Source: Bacillota bacterium (GTDB lineage: Bacteria; Bacillota; Clostridia; Christensenellales; SZUA-584). From it: a DNA stretch of 12,097 bases. Where the stretch lies: positions 1 to 12,097 of the forward strand of contig JAEWWC010000286.1 of assembly GCA_023396555.1 (NCBI GenBank). Reading direction: 5' to 3'. Under the pieces are notes generated by a model that worked only from the letters and a program-made list of their open reading frames with translations, was not told the DNA's origin and ran no database searches. Positions 6,117 to 12,097 of this stretch are shown here, piece by piece. Made by a program: the position numbers and the translations under genes. How positions within the stretch are numbered: position 1 is the stretch's first letter; each line of letters begins with the position of its first letter.

Positions 6117-6316
6117 GCTGCGCATTTTAGGCAGCTGGATTTTGATGCTTTTGCGGGAGGTTGCCGGATAAAGTCGCATCCGGGTAACTTTCGCAGGAGA
6201 AATGTCCGCAAGATCGGACAACGCTCCATAGGCAGTGCTCTCATGAGCGCTGCGGAAAACAAATATGATACACACGGCTGAGTGTATATGGGGCGCAAGC
6301 GTAAGGAGGGTAAAAT
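6117..6316 (+). ncRNA. Structured 5' leader of the S10 operon (candidate ribosomal-protein autoregulatory RNA)
   Basis: About 200 untranslated bases between the promoter and rpsJ fold into consecutive stem-loops: GCTGC/GCAGC (6117-6135) at the very 5' end; a long imperfect stem (6151-6196); TGTCCG/CGGACA (6203-6220); a nine-pair stem with UCAU loop (6232-6253); and ATACAC/GTGTAT (6268-6287). The rpsJ ribosome binding site AAGGAGGG (6303-6310) comes last. The non-Watson-Crick pairs in the second and fourth stems are G-U in plus-strand RNA and would be A-C mismatches on the other strand. No U-tailed terminator is visible, so control, if any, would be on translation or by a factor-dependent route. 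S10 operons are often autoregulated by one of their own products (L4 in E. coli); which protein would bind here is unknown. Confidence 0.55.
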
Positions 6317-6625
6317 ATGGCAAGCCAAAAGATTCGGATCAAATTGAAGGCGTACGATTACAACCTGATCGACCAGTCGGCCAGCAAAATCGTGGATACC
6401 GCCAAGCGTACAGGTGCCAAGGTATCGGGACCCATCCCGCTGCCCACACAGAAGGAAGTTGTGACGATACTGCGTGCACCGCACAAGTATAAGGATTCTC
6501 GTGAACAGTTCGAGATCAAGACGCACAAGAGGCTGATCGACATACTCGAAGCCACATCGAAGACGACTGATGCTCTGATGCGGCTGGATCTGCCTTCCGG
6601 CGTAGACATAGAAATTAAGCTCTAG
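6317..6625 (+). CDS. rpsJ: 30S ribosomal protein S10
   Basis: A 102-residue S10, the normal bacterial length, from MASQKIRIKLKAYDYNLID to the C-terminal GVDIEIKL. S10 is part of the 30S head and, as NusE, also pairs with NusB in transcription antitermination. Conserved segments include the long-loop region KVSGPIPLPTQ (36-46) and the HKRLIDILEATSKT stretch (69-82). The ATG at 6317 follows a strong AAGGAGGG site. It is the first gene of the S10 operon and is preceded by a long structured leader rather than by the str operon genes (rpsL, rpsG, fusA, tuf) that lie upstream in Bacillus. Confidence 0.98.
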   Translation: MASQKIRIKLKAYDYNLIDQSASKIVDTAKRTGAKVSGPIPLPTQKEVVTILRAPHKYKDSREQFEIKTHKRLIDILEATSKTTDALMRLDLPSGVDIEIKL

Positions 6626-6638
6626 GGGGGGAAGACAG

Positions 6639-7268
6639 ATGAAAGCGATATTGGGCAGAAAGCTGGGTATGACGCAGCTCTTTCTGGACAACGGCACTGT
6701 GGTTCCGGTAACGGTTGTTGAGGCGGGCCCGTGCGTGGTGACGCAGAAAAAGACGATCCAGACGGACGGCTACAATGCCATTCAGCTGGGATTTGAAGAT
6801 ATCCGTGAGAAGCTGGTCTCAAAGCCTTTGCAGGGCCACTTCAAAAAGGCAGGCGTTACGTTCAAGCGCAGCCTGCGTGAATATCATGTGGACAACACGG
6901 ATGATTATTCTCTGGGCCAGGAGATCAAAGTGGACGTGTTCGAAAAGGGCGACATCGTCGACATACAGGGCACATCCAAGGGCAAGGGTTTCCAGGGTAC
7001 CATCAAGCGCCACAATGCGCACAGAGGGCCCATGACACACGGTTCGCGCAACCAGAGAAAGCCGGGCAGCATCGGCGCATGCGCAGATCCGTCCCGTGTT
7101 ATCAAAGGCAAGAAGCTGCCGGGACATATGGGCGCGGAGACGGTGACGGTGCAGAACATCGAAGTGGTCGGCATTGACCTCGACAAGAACGTGCTGCTAG
7201 TTAAAGGCGCTGTGCCCGGCGCAAAGGGCGGACTGCTTTCGATCTCGAAGGCTGTCAAGCAGAGCTAA
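6639..7268 (+). CDS. rplC: 50S ribosomal protein L3
   Basis: A 209-residue L3, an early assembly protein of the 50S subunit with a loop reaching toward the peptidyl transferase centre. The start MKAILGRKLGMTQLF is the family N-terminus. The central loop shows GTSKGKGFQGTIKRH, then HRGPMTHGSRN and KPGSIGACADPSRV, ending in KGKKLPGHMG. The site of glutamine methylation in E. coli L3 (Gln150, in SIGQ) is alanine here, as in other Bacillota as far as I recall. The ribosome binding site is unusual: seven G in a row (6625-6631) that begin with the last base of the rpsJ stop codon, 7 bases before the ATG. It lies 13 bases after rpsJ. Confidence 0.98.
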   Translation: MKAILGRKLGMTQLFLDNGTVVPVTVVEAGPCVVTQKKTIQTDGYNAIQLGFEDIREKLVSKPLQGHFKKAGVTFKRSLREYHVDNTDDYSLGQEIKVDVFEKGDIVDIQGTSKGKGFQGTIKRHNAHRGPMTHGSRNQRKPGSIGACADPSRVIKGKKLPGHMGAETVTVQNIEVVGIDLDKNVLLVKGAVPGAKGGLLSISKAVKQS

Positions 7269-7286
7269 GAAAAGGAAGTGAAACGA

Positions 7287-7910
7287 ATGCCCAAAGTATC
7301 TTTATATAAAAAGGACGGCACCGAAGCCGGACAGATAGAACTCAATGACGTGGTGTTCGGCGCGGAAGTCAACGAAGCGGCGATGCATCAGGTAGTGGTA
7401 GCCCAGCTGGCAGCCAAACGTCAGGGCACGCAGAGCGTGCTGTCCCGCGCGGAAGTGCGCGGCGGCGGCATCAAGCCGTGGCGGCAGAAGGGCACGGGCC
7501 GTGCGAGAGCCGGTTCCTCCCGTTCCCCGGTTTGGACCAAGGGCGGCGTGGTGTTCGCGATGAAGCCGCGCGACTACACCCAGAAGGTGAACAAGAAGCT
7601 CCGTCAGCTGGCGATCCGCAGCGCGCTGTCCATGAAAGTGGCCGACGGGGATATCATTGTGTTGGAAGATCTGAAGCTGGACGCTGCCAAGACCAAGCTG
7701 ATGGCAGGCGTACTGAACAAATTTGACGCCAAGAAGGCGCTGGTCGTCACCTACGGCGACGGCAGCGACAGTGTGGTGCGCGCATCGGGCAACATCCCGA
7801 ATGTGAAGACGCTGGCAGCGGATTGCGTCAACGTTTACGATCTTTTGAACTACGACAAGCTGGTCATCACTCAGGAAGCCGTTAAAAAGGTCGAGGAGGT
7901 TTTTGCCTGA
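7287..7910 (+). CDS. rplD: 50S ribosomal protein L4
   Basis: A 207-residue L4, which helps start 50S assembly, lines the exit tunnel with L22, and in E. coli represses the S10 operon. The extended tunnel loop is clear: RGGGIKPWRQKGTGRARAGS, followed by RSPVWTKGGVVF (about 55-90). The start is the ATG at 7287 (MPKVSLYKK), which has AAGGAA about 10 bases upstream. An in-frame GTG at 7278 is rejected because it overlaps that ribosome binding site and adds residues (MKR) not typical of the family. It lies 18 bases after rplC and one base before rplW. Autoregulation through the rpsJ leader is possible but not shown. Confidence 0.97.
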   Translation: MPKVSLYKKDGTEAGQIELNDVVFGAEVNEAAMHQVVVAQLAAKRQGTQSVLSRAEVRGGGIKPWRQKGTGRARAGSSRSPVWTKGGVVFAMKPRDYTQKVNKKLRQLAIRSALSMKVADGDIIVLEDLKLDAAKTKLMAGVLNKFDAKKALVVTYGDGSDSVVRASGNIPNVKTLAADCVNVYDLLNYDKLVITQEAVKKVEEVFA

Positions 7911-7911
7911 T

Positions 7912-8205
7912 ATGGATGCGAGAGATATTATTAGAAAGCCGGTTCTGACCGAGAAGAGCTACGACGATATTGCGAACAAGAAATATACGTTTCTTGTGGA
8001 TATCCGCGCGAACAAGCACCAGATTCGCAAAGCTGTGGAAGAGGTGTTCGGCGTGAAGGTGAAAACCGTGAATACGCTGCGTCAGCTGGGCAAAATGAAG
8101 CGCCAGGGCGCCCATATGGGCCTGACGTCTGAAACCAAGAAAGCATTTGTGACTCTGACCAAGGAATCCAAGACCATCGAGTTCTTCGATTCGCTGGCGC
8201 AGTAA
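7912..8205 (+). CDS. rplW: 50S ribosomal protein L23
   Basis: A 97-residue L23, located at the tunnel exit where trigger factor and the signal recognition particle dock. Typical segments are DIIRKPVLTEKSY near the start, KYTFLVDIRANKHQIRKAVEEVF, and VKTVNTL followed by the basic KMKRQG loop. The ATG at 7912 is chosen; GAGGAGG lies 12 bases upstream inside the end of rplD, a long spacing. An in-frame TTG at 7903 would be only 3 bases from that site and adds MPD, which L23 proteins lack. The start is one base after the rplD stop, so translation is probably coupled. Confidence 0.96.
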   Translation: MDARDIIRKPVLTEKSYDDIANKKYTFLVDIRANKHQIRKAVEEVFGVKVKTVNTLRQLGKMKRQGAHMGLTSETKKAFVTLTKESKTIEFFDSLAQ

Positions 8206-8220
8206 GGGGGAGGGGTAAAC

Positions 8221-9051
8221 ATGGCTATTAAGAAATATAAACCGACTTCACCGGGCAGACGCGGCATGACGGTTTCCGCCTTCGAGGAAATAACCTGCAC
8301 AGCGCCGGAAAAGTCGCTGCTGGAACCCATAAAGAAGACGGCCGGACGTAATGCCGCTGGCCGCATCACCGTACGCCACAAGGGCGGCGGCGTGAAGAGA
8401 AAATACCGCATAATCGACTTCAAGCGCAATAAGGACGGCGTGCCGGCCAAGGTTGCCACGATTGAATACGATCCGAACCGTACGGCGCACATTGCGCTGC
8501 TGCAGTACGCGGACGGCGAGAAGCGCTACATACTGGCGCCATATGGCCTCAAGGTGGGCGATTCGGTGATGTCCGGCGAAGGCGCCGACATCAAGCCGGG
8601 CAACGCGCTTTTCATCAAGGATATCCCGCTGGGCACGCTGATCCACAACATCGAGCTGCAGCCCGGAAAAGGCGGCCAGATGGTGCGCAGCGCGGGCAAC
8701 TCCGCTCAGCTGATGGCCAAGGAAGGCAATTACGCTCAGGTGCGCCTGCCCTCCGGCGAGGTGCGCATGGTGCTGCTGAAGAACAAGGCGACGATCGGTC
8801 AGGTGGGCAACATCGACCAGGAGAACGTCAATATTGGTAAAGCGGGCCGCAAGCGTCACATGGGTGTCCGCCCGACAGTGCGTGGTTCCGTCATGAACCC
8901 GGTGGATCATCCGCACGGCGGCGGCGAAGGCAAATCGCCTATCGGTCGTCCCGGACCGGTAACTCCGTGGGGCAAGCCGGCGCTCGGTTACAAGACGAGA
9001 AAGACGAAGAACGCTTCCGACAAGTATATCGTCCGTCGCCGGAACAAGTAA
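8221..9051 (+). CDS. rplB: 50S ribosomal protein L2
   Basis: A 276-residue L2, one of the most conserved 50S proteins, needed for subunit association and peptidyl transferase activity. It starts MAIKKYKPTSPGRRG. It contains the GRITVRHKGGGVKRKYR RNA-binding segment and the highly conserved NPVDHPHGGGEGK motif with H230 and H232, the first matching the functionally important His229 of E. coli. It ends in the basic GYKTRKTKNASDKYIVRRR tail. All expected blocks are present and the length is normal. The ATG at 8221 follows a purine-rich GGGGGAGGGG site. It lies 15 bases after rplW and 30 before rpsS. Confidence 0.98.
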   Translation: MAIKKYKPTSPGRRGMTVSAFEEITCTAPEKSLLEPIKKTAGRNAAGRITVRHKGGGVKRKYRIIDFKRNKDGVPAKVATIEYDPNRTAHIALLQYADGEKRYILAPYGLKVGDSVMSGEGADIKPGNALFIKDIPLGTLIHNIELQPGKGGQMVRSAGNSAQLMAKEGNYAQVRLPSGEVRMVLLKNKATIGQVGNIDQENVNIGKAGRKRHMGVRPTVRGSVMNPVDHPHGGGEGKSPIGRPGPVTPWGKPALGYKTRKTKNASDKYIVRRRNK

Positions 9052-9081
9052 CGCGGCAAATCGTTTAAGGAGAAGTGGAAA

Positions 9082-9360
9082 ATGAGCAGATCGGTTAAAA
9101 AGGGACCATACGTTGCCGAAAAGCTGCTGGTAAAAGTACAGCAGATGAACGAGAAAAACGAAAAGAAGGTGCTGAAGACATGGTCCAGAGCGTCCACGAT
9201 ATTCCCGGATATGGTGGGACACACGCTGGCTGTGCACGATGGCCGCAAGTTTGTGCCGGTATATATGACGGAAGACATGGTGGGACACAAGCTGGGTGAG
9301 TTTGCGCCGACGAGAACGTTCCGCGGTCACGCGGGCGACAAGAAGTCCGGCTCCAAGTAG
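9082..9360 (+). CDS. rpsS: 30S ribosomal protein S19
   Basis: A 92-residue S19 of normal length, which pairs with S13 in the 30S head near the A-site finger. It begins MSRSVKKGPYV and contains KTWSRASTIFPDMVGHTLAVHDGRK-type sequence through the middle, then VYMTEDMVGHKLGEFAPTRT, all typical. It ends in a basic GHAGDKKSGSK tail. The ATG at 9082 has AAGGAG 10 bases upstream. It lies 27 bases before rplV. Confidence 0.98.
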   Translation: MSRSVKKGPYVAEKLLVKVQQMNEKNEKKVLKTWSRASTIFPDMVGHTLAVHDGRKFVPVYMTEDMVGHKLGEFAPTRTFRGHAGDKKSGSK

Positions 9361-9387
9361 TGATTACGCCAGGGAGGATTAGAATAA

Positions 9388-9786
9388 ATGGCAACTCGTC
9401 AGAGAGAAAAAGCTGAAAAGCGACATGAGCTAAAAGATAAGCGGCCGATGGCAAAAGCCAAATACGTCCGGATATCTGCCAGCAAGGTCAAGATCGTCAT
9501 CGACCTGATCCGCGGCAAATCCGTTGCGGAAGCCGGTGCGATACTGAAGGGCACTCCGAAGGCAGCCAGCCCCATCGTCGAGAAGGTGCTGAATTCCGCC
9601 ATCGCTAACGCCGAGAACAACAAGGGGCTGCTTCGCGACGATCTGATCGTGGCGGAAGCTTTTGCGGACCAGGGTCCCACGCTGCGGCGCTTCATGCCAA
9701 GAGCACAGGGACGCGCGACGCGCATCCGCAAGCGCACCAGCCATATCACTATCATACTCGGCAATGCTGTCAAGGAGGAATCTTAA
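9388..9786 (+). CDS. rplV: 50S ribosomal protein L22 with N-terminal extension
   Basis: A 132-residue L22, which lines the exit tunnel with L4. The core starts near residue 21 (MAKAKYVRISASKVKIVIDL) and ends with the tunnel-loop and strand sequence RRFMPRAQGRATRIRKRTSH. In front of it is a charged 20-residue extension. The ATG at 9388 has GGGAGG 10 bases upstream, whereas the internal ATG at 9448 has no such site, so the extension is probably real; similar basic extensions occur in other Clostridia. It ends one base before rpsC. Confidence 0.96.
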   Translation: MATRQREKAEKRHELKDKRPMAKAKYVRISASKVKIVIDLIRGKSVAEAGAILKGTPKAASPIVEKVLNSAIANAENNKGLLRDDLIVAEAFADQGPTLRRFMPRAQGRATRIRKRTSHITIILGNAVKEES

Positions 9787-9787
9787 T

Positions 9788-10483
9788 ATGGGTCAGAAAG
9801 TCAATCCTCACGGGATGCGCGTGGGCGTGATCAAGGACTGGAACGCACGCTGGTTTGCCAAGAAGGGTGATTTCGCCGCCAACATCAAGGAAGACAATGT
9901 GATCAGAAAGCAGCTTAAGAAGCAGCTTTACGCCGCCGGTATCTCCAAGATCGAGACGGAAAGAGCCGCCAACAAGCTGACAGTCAACATATACACCGCG
10001 AAACCGGGTATCGTGATCGGTAAGGGCGGACAGGGCGTGGAGATTCTCAAGGCCCAGCTGTCCAAGCAGACCGGCAAGTCTGTGATCCTGAACATCATTG
10101 AAATCAAAAGGCCTGACATTGACGCCCAGCTGGTTGCTGAGAACATCGCGTCGCAGCTCGAACGCCGCATTTCCTTCCGCCGCGCCATGAAACAGTGCAT
10201 CGGTCGCGCGATGAAGGGCGGGGCTCTGGGAATCAAGGCCATGTGCGCAGGTCGTCTGGGCGGCGCGGAAATCGCCAGAAGCGAGAAATATCATGACGGG
10301 TCGATACCGCTGCAGACGCTGCGCGCGGACATCGATTACGGATTTGCGGAAGCGCATACAACGTACGGCCGTATCGGCTGCAAGGTCTGGATATACAAGG
10401 GCGAGATTTTGGGCAATCCGCTTCGGGATAAGTTCAAGACGCCGGAAGGAGGCAGCAAAGATGTTAATGCCAAAAAGGGTTAA
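9788..10483 (+). CDS. rpsC: 30S ribosomal protein S3
   Basis: A 231-residue S3, part of the mRNA entry tunnel and its helicase activity. It starts MGQKVNPHGMRVGVIKDW. The KH domain (about 40-110) has the VIGKGGQG loop. The C-terminal domain has the conserved RRAMKQCIGRAM and GRLGGAEIARSE segments, and ends at GEILG plus a short variable tail. The ATG at 9788 is chosen because AAGGAGG sits 10 bases upstream, inside the end of rplV, and because the MGQKVNP start is invariant. The frame is open further upstream, but that part is not S3-like. The last 23 bases overlap rplP. Confidence 0.98.
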   Translation: MGQKVNPHGMRVGVIKDWNARWFAKKGDFAANIKEDNVIRKQLKKQLYAAGISKIETERAANKLTVNIYTAKPGIVIGKGGQGVEILKAQLSKQTGKSVILNIIEIKRPDIDAQLVAENIASQLERRISFRRAMKQCIGRAMKGGALGIKAMCAGRLGGAEIARSEKYHDGSIPLQTLRADIDYGFAEAHTTYGRIGCKVWIYKGEILGNPLRDKFKTPEGGSKDVNAKKG

Positions 10484-10919
10484 GAGAAGAAGAGTACACC
10501 GCGGTGTGATGAAGGGCAAAGCCAACAAGGGCAATACCGTCACTTACGGTCAGTACGGACTTGTCGCGCTGCAGCCGGCATGGATCAAGAGCAATCAGAT
10601 AGAAGCCGCCCGTATCGCGATGACGCGTTACATCAAAAGAGGCGGTCAGGTCTGGATCAAGATTTTCCCGCACAAGCCGGTGACGGAAAAGCCCGCTGAA
10701 ACCCGCATGGGTTCCGGTAAAGGCTCGCCTGAATACTGGGTAGCCGTTGTGAAGCCGGGCCGCGTGATGTTTGAAATCGCCGGTGTGACCGAAGAAGTGG
10801 CGAAGGAAGCGCTGAGACTCGCGGCACACAAGCTGCCGATCAAGTGCAAGGTCGTCATGAAGAAAGAAGAATCGGCTGAAGCCGTAGCAGAAACAGGTGG
10901 TGAGCAGGGTGAAAGCTAG
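10461..10919 (+). CDS. rplP: 50S ribosomal protein L16 with acidic C-terminal tail
   Basis: A 152-residue L16, which helps position the A-site tRNA. It starts MLMPKRVKRRRVHRG and includes GQYGLVALQPAWIKSNQIEAAR, KIFPHKPVTEKPAETRMGSG (R82 corresponds to the hydroxylated R81 of E. coli) and WVAVVKPGRVMFEIAGV. The normal fold ends near residue 135; about 17 more residues, rich in Glu and Ala, form a tail, so the protein is longer than the 136-144 residues usual in E. coli and Bacillus. The start at 10461 has AAGGAGG 8 bases upstream and overlaps the end of rpsC by 23 bases. Its own end overlaps rpmC by 11 bases. Confidence 0.97.
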   Translation: MLMPKRVKRRRVHRGVMKGKANKGNTVTYGQYGLVALQPAWIKSNQIEAARIAMTRYIKRGGQVWIKIFPHKPVTEKPAETRMGSGKGSPEYWVAVVKPGRVMFEIAGVTEEVAKEALRLAAHKLPIKCKVVMKKEESAEAVAETGGEQGES

Positions 10920-11115
10920 TAAGCTGCATGAAATGTCGAACGATGAGCTGGCGGTTCAGTTGAAGGATCTGAAACAGGAACTGTTCAACCTGCGTTTCCA
11001 GAATGCCACAGGGCAGCTTGGAAACGTGATGGTGGTTCAGAAGACCAAGAAGGATATCGCCAGAGTGAAGACGATTATAAGAGAGCGCGAACTTAAAAGC
11101 GCTGCGAAAGGCTAA
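10909..11115 (+). CDS. rpmC: 50S ribosomal protein L29
   Basis: A 68-residue L29, a two-helix protein at the tunnel exit beside L23. The pattern is typical: MKASKLHEMSNDELAVQLKD, the signature QELFNLRFQNATGQL, then KDIARVKTIIRER. The start is GTG at 10909, giving the usual MKAS N-terminus, with AGGTGG 8 bases upstream. Two in-frame GTGs further upstream (10897 and 10900) overlap that ribosome binding site. The start lies within the last codons of rplP, so translation is probably coupled. Confidence 0.95.
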   Translation: MKASKLHEMSNDELAVQLKDLKQELFNLRFQNATGQLGNVMVVQKTKKDIARVKTIIRERELKSAAKG

Positions 11116-11126
11116 GGAGGGTGCTC

Positions 11127-11384
11127 ATGTCTGATAGAGGAATCCGCAAGTCGCGCGTCGGCATCGTCGTCAGCGACAAAATGGATAAGACGATCGTGGT
11201 AAAGATCGAGCGCAAGGCCAAGCATCCGCTTTATGGCAAGACCGTGAAGATCACGCAGAAGTACAAGGCGCACGATGAAGAAAACGTGGCCAAGGTGGGC
11301 GACAAGGTGCTGATCACCGAGACGCGCCCCTTGAGTAAGGATAAGAGATGGAGACTGGTCGAGGTTGTTGAGGCCGCGAAGTAG
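11127..11384 (+). CDS. rpsQ: 30S ribosomal protein S17
   Basis: An 85-residue S17, a primary 16S rRNA-binding OB-fold protein. It has RKSRVGIVVSDKMDKTIVV near the start, the family signature around HPLYGKTVKITQKYKAHDEE, and VGDKVLITETRPLSKDKRWR toward the end. The ATG at 11127 is 6 bases after AAGGAGG (11114-11120), which itself overlaps the rpmC stop codon. An in-frame GTG at 11121 touches the ribosome binding site and is rejected. Confidence 0.97.
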   Translation: MSDRGIRKSRVGIVVSDKMDKTIVVKIERKAKHPLYGKTVKITQKYKAHDEENVAKVGDKVLITETRPLSKDKRWRLVEVVEAAK

Positions 11385-11413
11385 TCACCGAGTATAAAGG
11401 GAGGCGTTAAGTT

Positions 11414-11782
11414 ATGATACAAGCCCAGACACGCCTGAAAGTGGCGGACAATTCTGGCGCCAAAGAGATAATGTGCATCAAGGTGCTCGGCGGCTCAAAA
11501 AGGGTTTCAGCAAACATTGGCGACGTGATCATCGCGTCCGTCAAGTCGGCTGCGCCGGGCGGCGTAGTCAAGAAGAAGGATGTGGTTCGCGCGGTTGTGG
11601 TGCGCAGCGTTTACGGAGTGCGCCGCAAGGACGGTTCCTATATCCGTTTTGACGACAACGCAGCCGTGATCATCGATAATCAGAAACAGCCCAAGGGCAC
11701 CCGTATATTCGGGCCCGTGGCTCGGGAACTGAGAGAGAAGGAATACATGAAGATCGTCTCTCTGGCTCCCGAAGTGCTGTAG
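11414..11782 (+). CDS. rplN: 50S ribosomal protein L14
   Basis: A 122-residue L14, the normal length, which sits at the subunit interface and forms bridge contacts with 16S rRNA. It starts MIQAQTRLKVADNSGAKEI and shows IGDVIIASVKSAAPGG, VKKKDVVRAVVVRS and FDDNAAVIIDNQKQPKGTRI, ending in the typical REKEYMKIVSLAPEVL. The ATG at 11414 has AAAGGGAGG 9 bases upstream. It lies 29 bases after rpsQ and 14 before rplX. Confidence 0.98.
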   Translation: MIQAQTRLKVADNSGAKEIMCIKVLGGSKRVSANIGDVIIASVKSAAPGGVVKKKDVVRAVVVRSVYGVRRKDGSYIRFDDNAAVIIDNQKQPKGTRIFGPVARELREKEYMKIVSLAPEVL

Positions 11783-11796
11783 GGAGGCAGATGGAT

Positions 11797-12097
11797 ATGG
11801 CGAAAATGTATATCAAAAGAGACGACAAGGTCGTTGTGATATCCGGCAAGGACAAAGGAAAGAAGGGCAAAGTCCTCGTGGCTGAGCCAAAAGAAGGCCG
11901 GGTTGTTGTGGAAAAGGTTAATCTGGTCTCCAAGCACGAGAAGCCCAAGGGCCAGGGTAAGCCGGGCGGTATCGTGCATCAGGAAGCGCCGATATATGCG
12001 AGCAAGGTCATGCTTGTCTGCGGTAAATGCGGCCAGCCCACGCGCATCGCATTTAAGCTTTTGGATAACAAGAGCAAGGTTCGCGTGTGCAAGAAGT
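11797..12097 (+). CDS. rplX: 50S ribosomal protein L24, cysteine-containing form (3' end cut off by window)
   Basis: The first 100 residues of L24, an assembly-initiating 50S protein. The KOW motif is present as KRDDKVVVISGKDKGKKGKV (7-26), followed by VEKVNLVSKHEKP and GGIVHQEAPIYASKVM. The C-terminal part has a C75-x2-C78 pair (VCGKCG) and C98 in VRVCKK. The next codon begins with T, so a second CxxC pair, making a zinc-ribbon form of L24, is likely. The ATG at 11797 is chosen because GGGAGG lies 9 bases upstream; the ATG at 11791 is only 3 bases from it. The gene runs off the right edge with no stop codon seen. Confidence 0.95.
   Translation, partial: MAKMYIKRDDKVVVISGKDKGKKGKVLVAEPKEGRVVVEKVNLVSKHEKPKGQGKPGGIVHQEAPIYASKVMLVCGKCGQPTRIAFKLLDNKSKVRVCKK

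Larger units (their letters stand above)
5837..6316. other. 480-base intergenic region between divergent nfeD and rpsJ
   Basis: No protein-coding gene is supported here. The left third holds the nfeD promoter on the minus strand. The AT-rich middle (about 5941-6080) holds a weak upstream promoter candidate and several A-tracts. The right part holds the main rpsJ promoter and a structured 5' leader. The one longer open frame (6048-6281, plus strand) has no ribosome binding site and a composition explained by the promoter and stem-loops. Confidence 0.8.

Noticed and set aside
6236..6247. boxA-like TGCTCT in the rpsJ leader, tempting because S10 is NusE
   Set aside because: Only the first six bases match the boxA consensus, and they lie inside a perfect stem. 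I do not consider this better than chance.
6048..6281. Plus-strand open frame of 77 codons upstream of rpsJ
   Set aside because: It has no ribosome binding site, spans the -35/-10 elements and the leader stems, and its translation has no recognisable features.
8248..9330. Long minus-strand open frame opposite rplB and rpsS
   Set aside because: It lies antisense to two unmistakable ribosomal-protein genes and is explained by their codon composition. The same applies to 9770-10543 opposite rpsC and 2509-3273 opposite the C11 gene.
9662..9787. Upstream extension of the rpsC frame
   Set aside because: It overlaps the end of rplV and lacks family similarity; the MGQKVNP start with AAGGAGG upstream is clear.
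1..12097. Mobile elements, CRISPR arrays, tRNA or rRNA genes, toxin-antitoxin or defence genes
   Set aside because: I looked for spaced direct repeats, transposase or integrase motifs, cloverleaf-like sequence and typical small gene pairs, and saw none.

Overview
The window looks like a chromosomal piece of an anaerobic, moderately G+C-rich member of the Bacillota, most likely class Clostridia. The evidence is a PerR-desulfoferrodoxin-rubrerythrin oxidative-stress cluster typical of anaerobes, a clostripain-family (C11) lipoprotein, a FloA-type flotillin of exactly the Bacillus length, strong AGGAGG-type ribosome binding sites, and the Bacillota gene order in the S10 ribosomal-protein operon. 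I cannot name a genus.

Layout. (1) Positions 39-1532, minus strand: an operon perR > desulfoferrodoxin > rubrerythrin. It has a promoter and a Per-box-like operator in front of perR and a hairpin terminator at its left end. The cluster senses peroxide (PerR), reduces superoxide to peroxide (desulfoferrodoxin) and reduces peroxide to water (rubrerythrin). (2) Positions 1581-3673, plus strand: a single gene for a secreted, lipid-anchored C11 cysteine peptidase, ending at a hairpin that probably terminates transcription from both sides. (3) Positions 3707-5905, minus strand: a three-gene membrane operon of a short NfeD protein, the flotillin FloA and a single-span proline-rich protein of unknown function. 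It reads from a good promoter with an extended -10. (4) Positions 5837-6316: a 480-base intergenic region with divergent promoters, A-tracts, and a roughly 200-base leader packed with stem-loops in front of rpsJ. (5) Positions 6317-12097, plus strand: the S10 operon rpsJ-rplC-rplD-rplW-rplB-rpsS-rplV-rpsC-rplP-rpmC-rpsQ-rplN-rplX. Its genes are 1 to 30 bases apart or overlapping, and rplX is cut off by the window edge.

Most of the window is conserved housekeeping DNA, and I see no new enzyme system, mobile element, CRISPR array, tRNA or rRNA. The parts most worth a second look are the structured rpsJ leader (a candidate ribosomal-protein autoregulatory RNA), the unrecognised proline-rich partner of FloA, and the PerR autoregulatory site.
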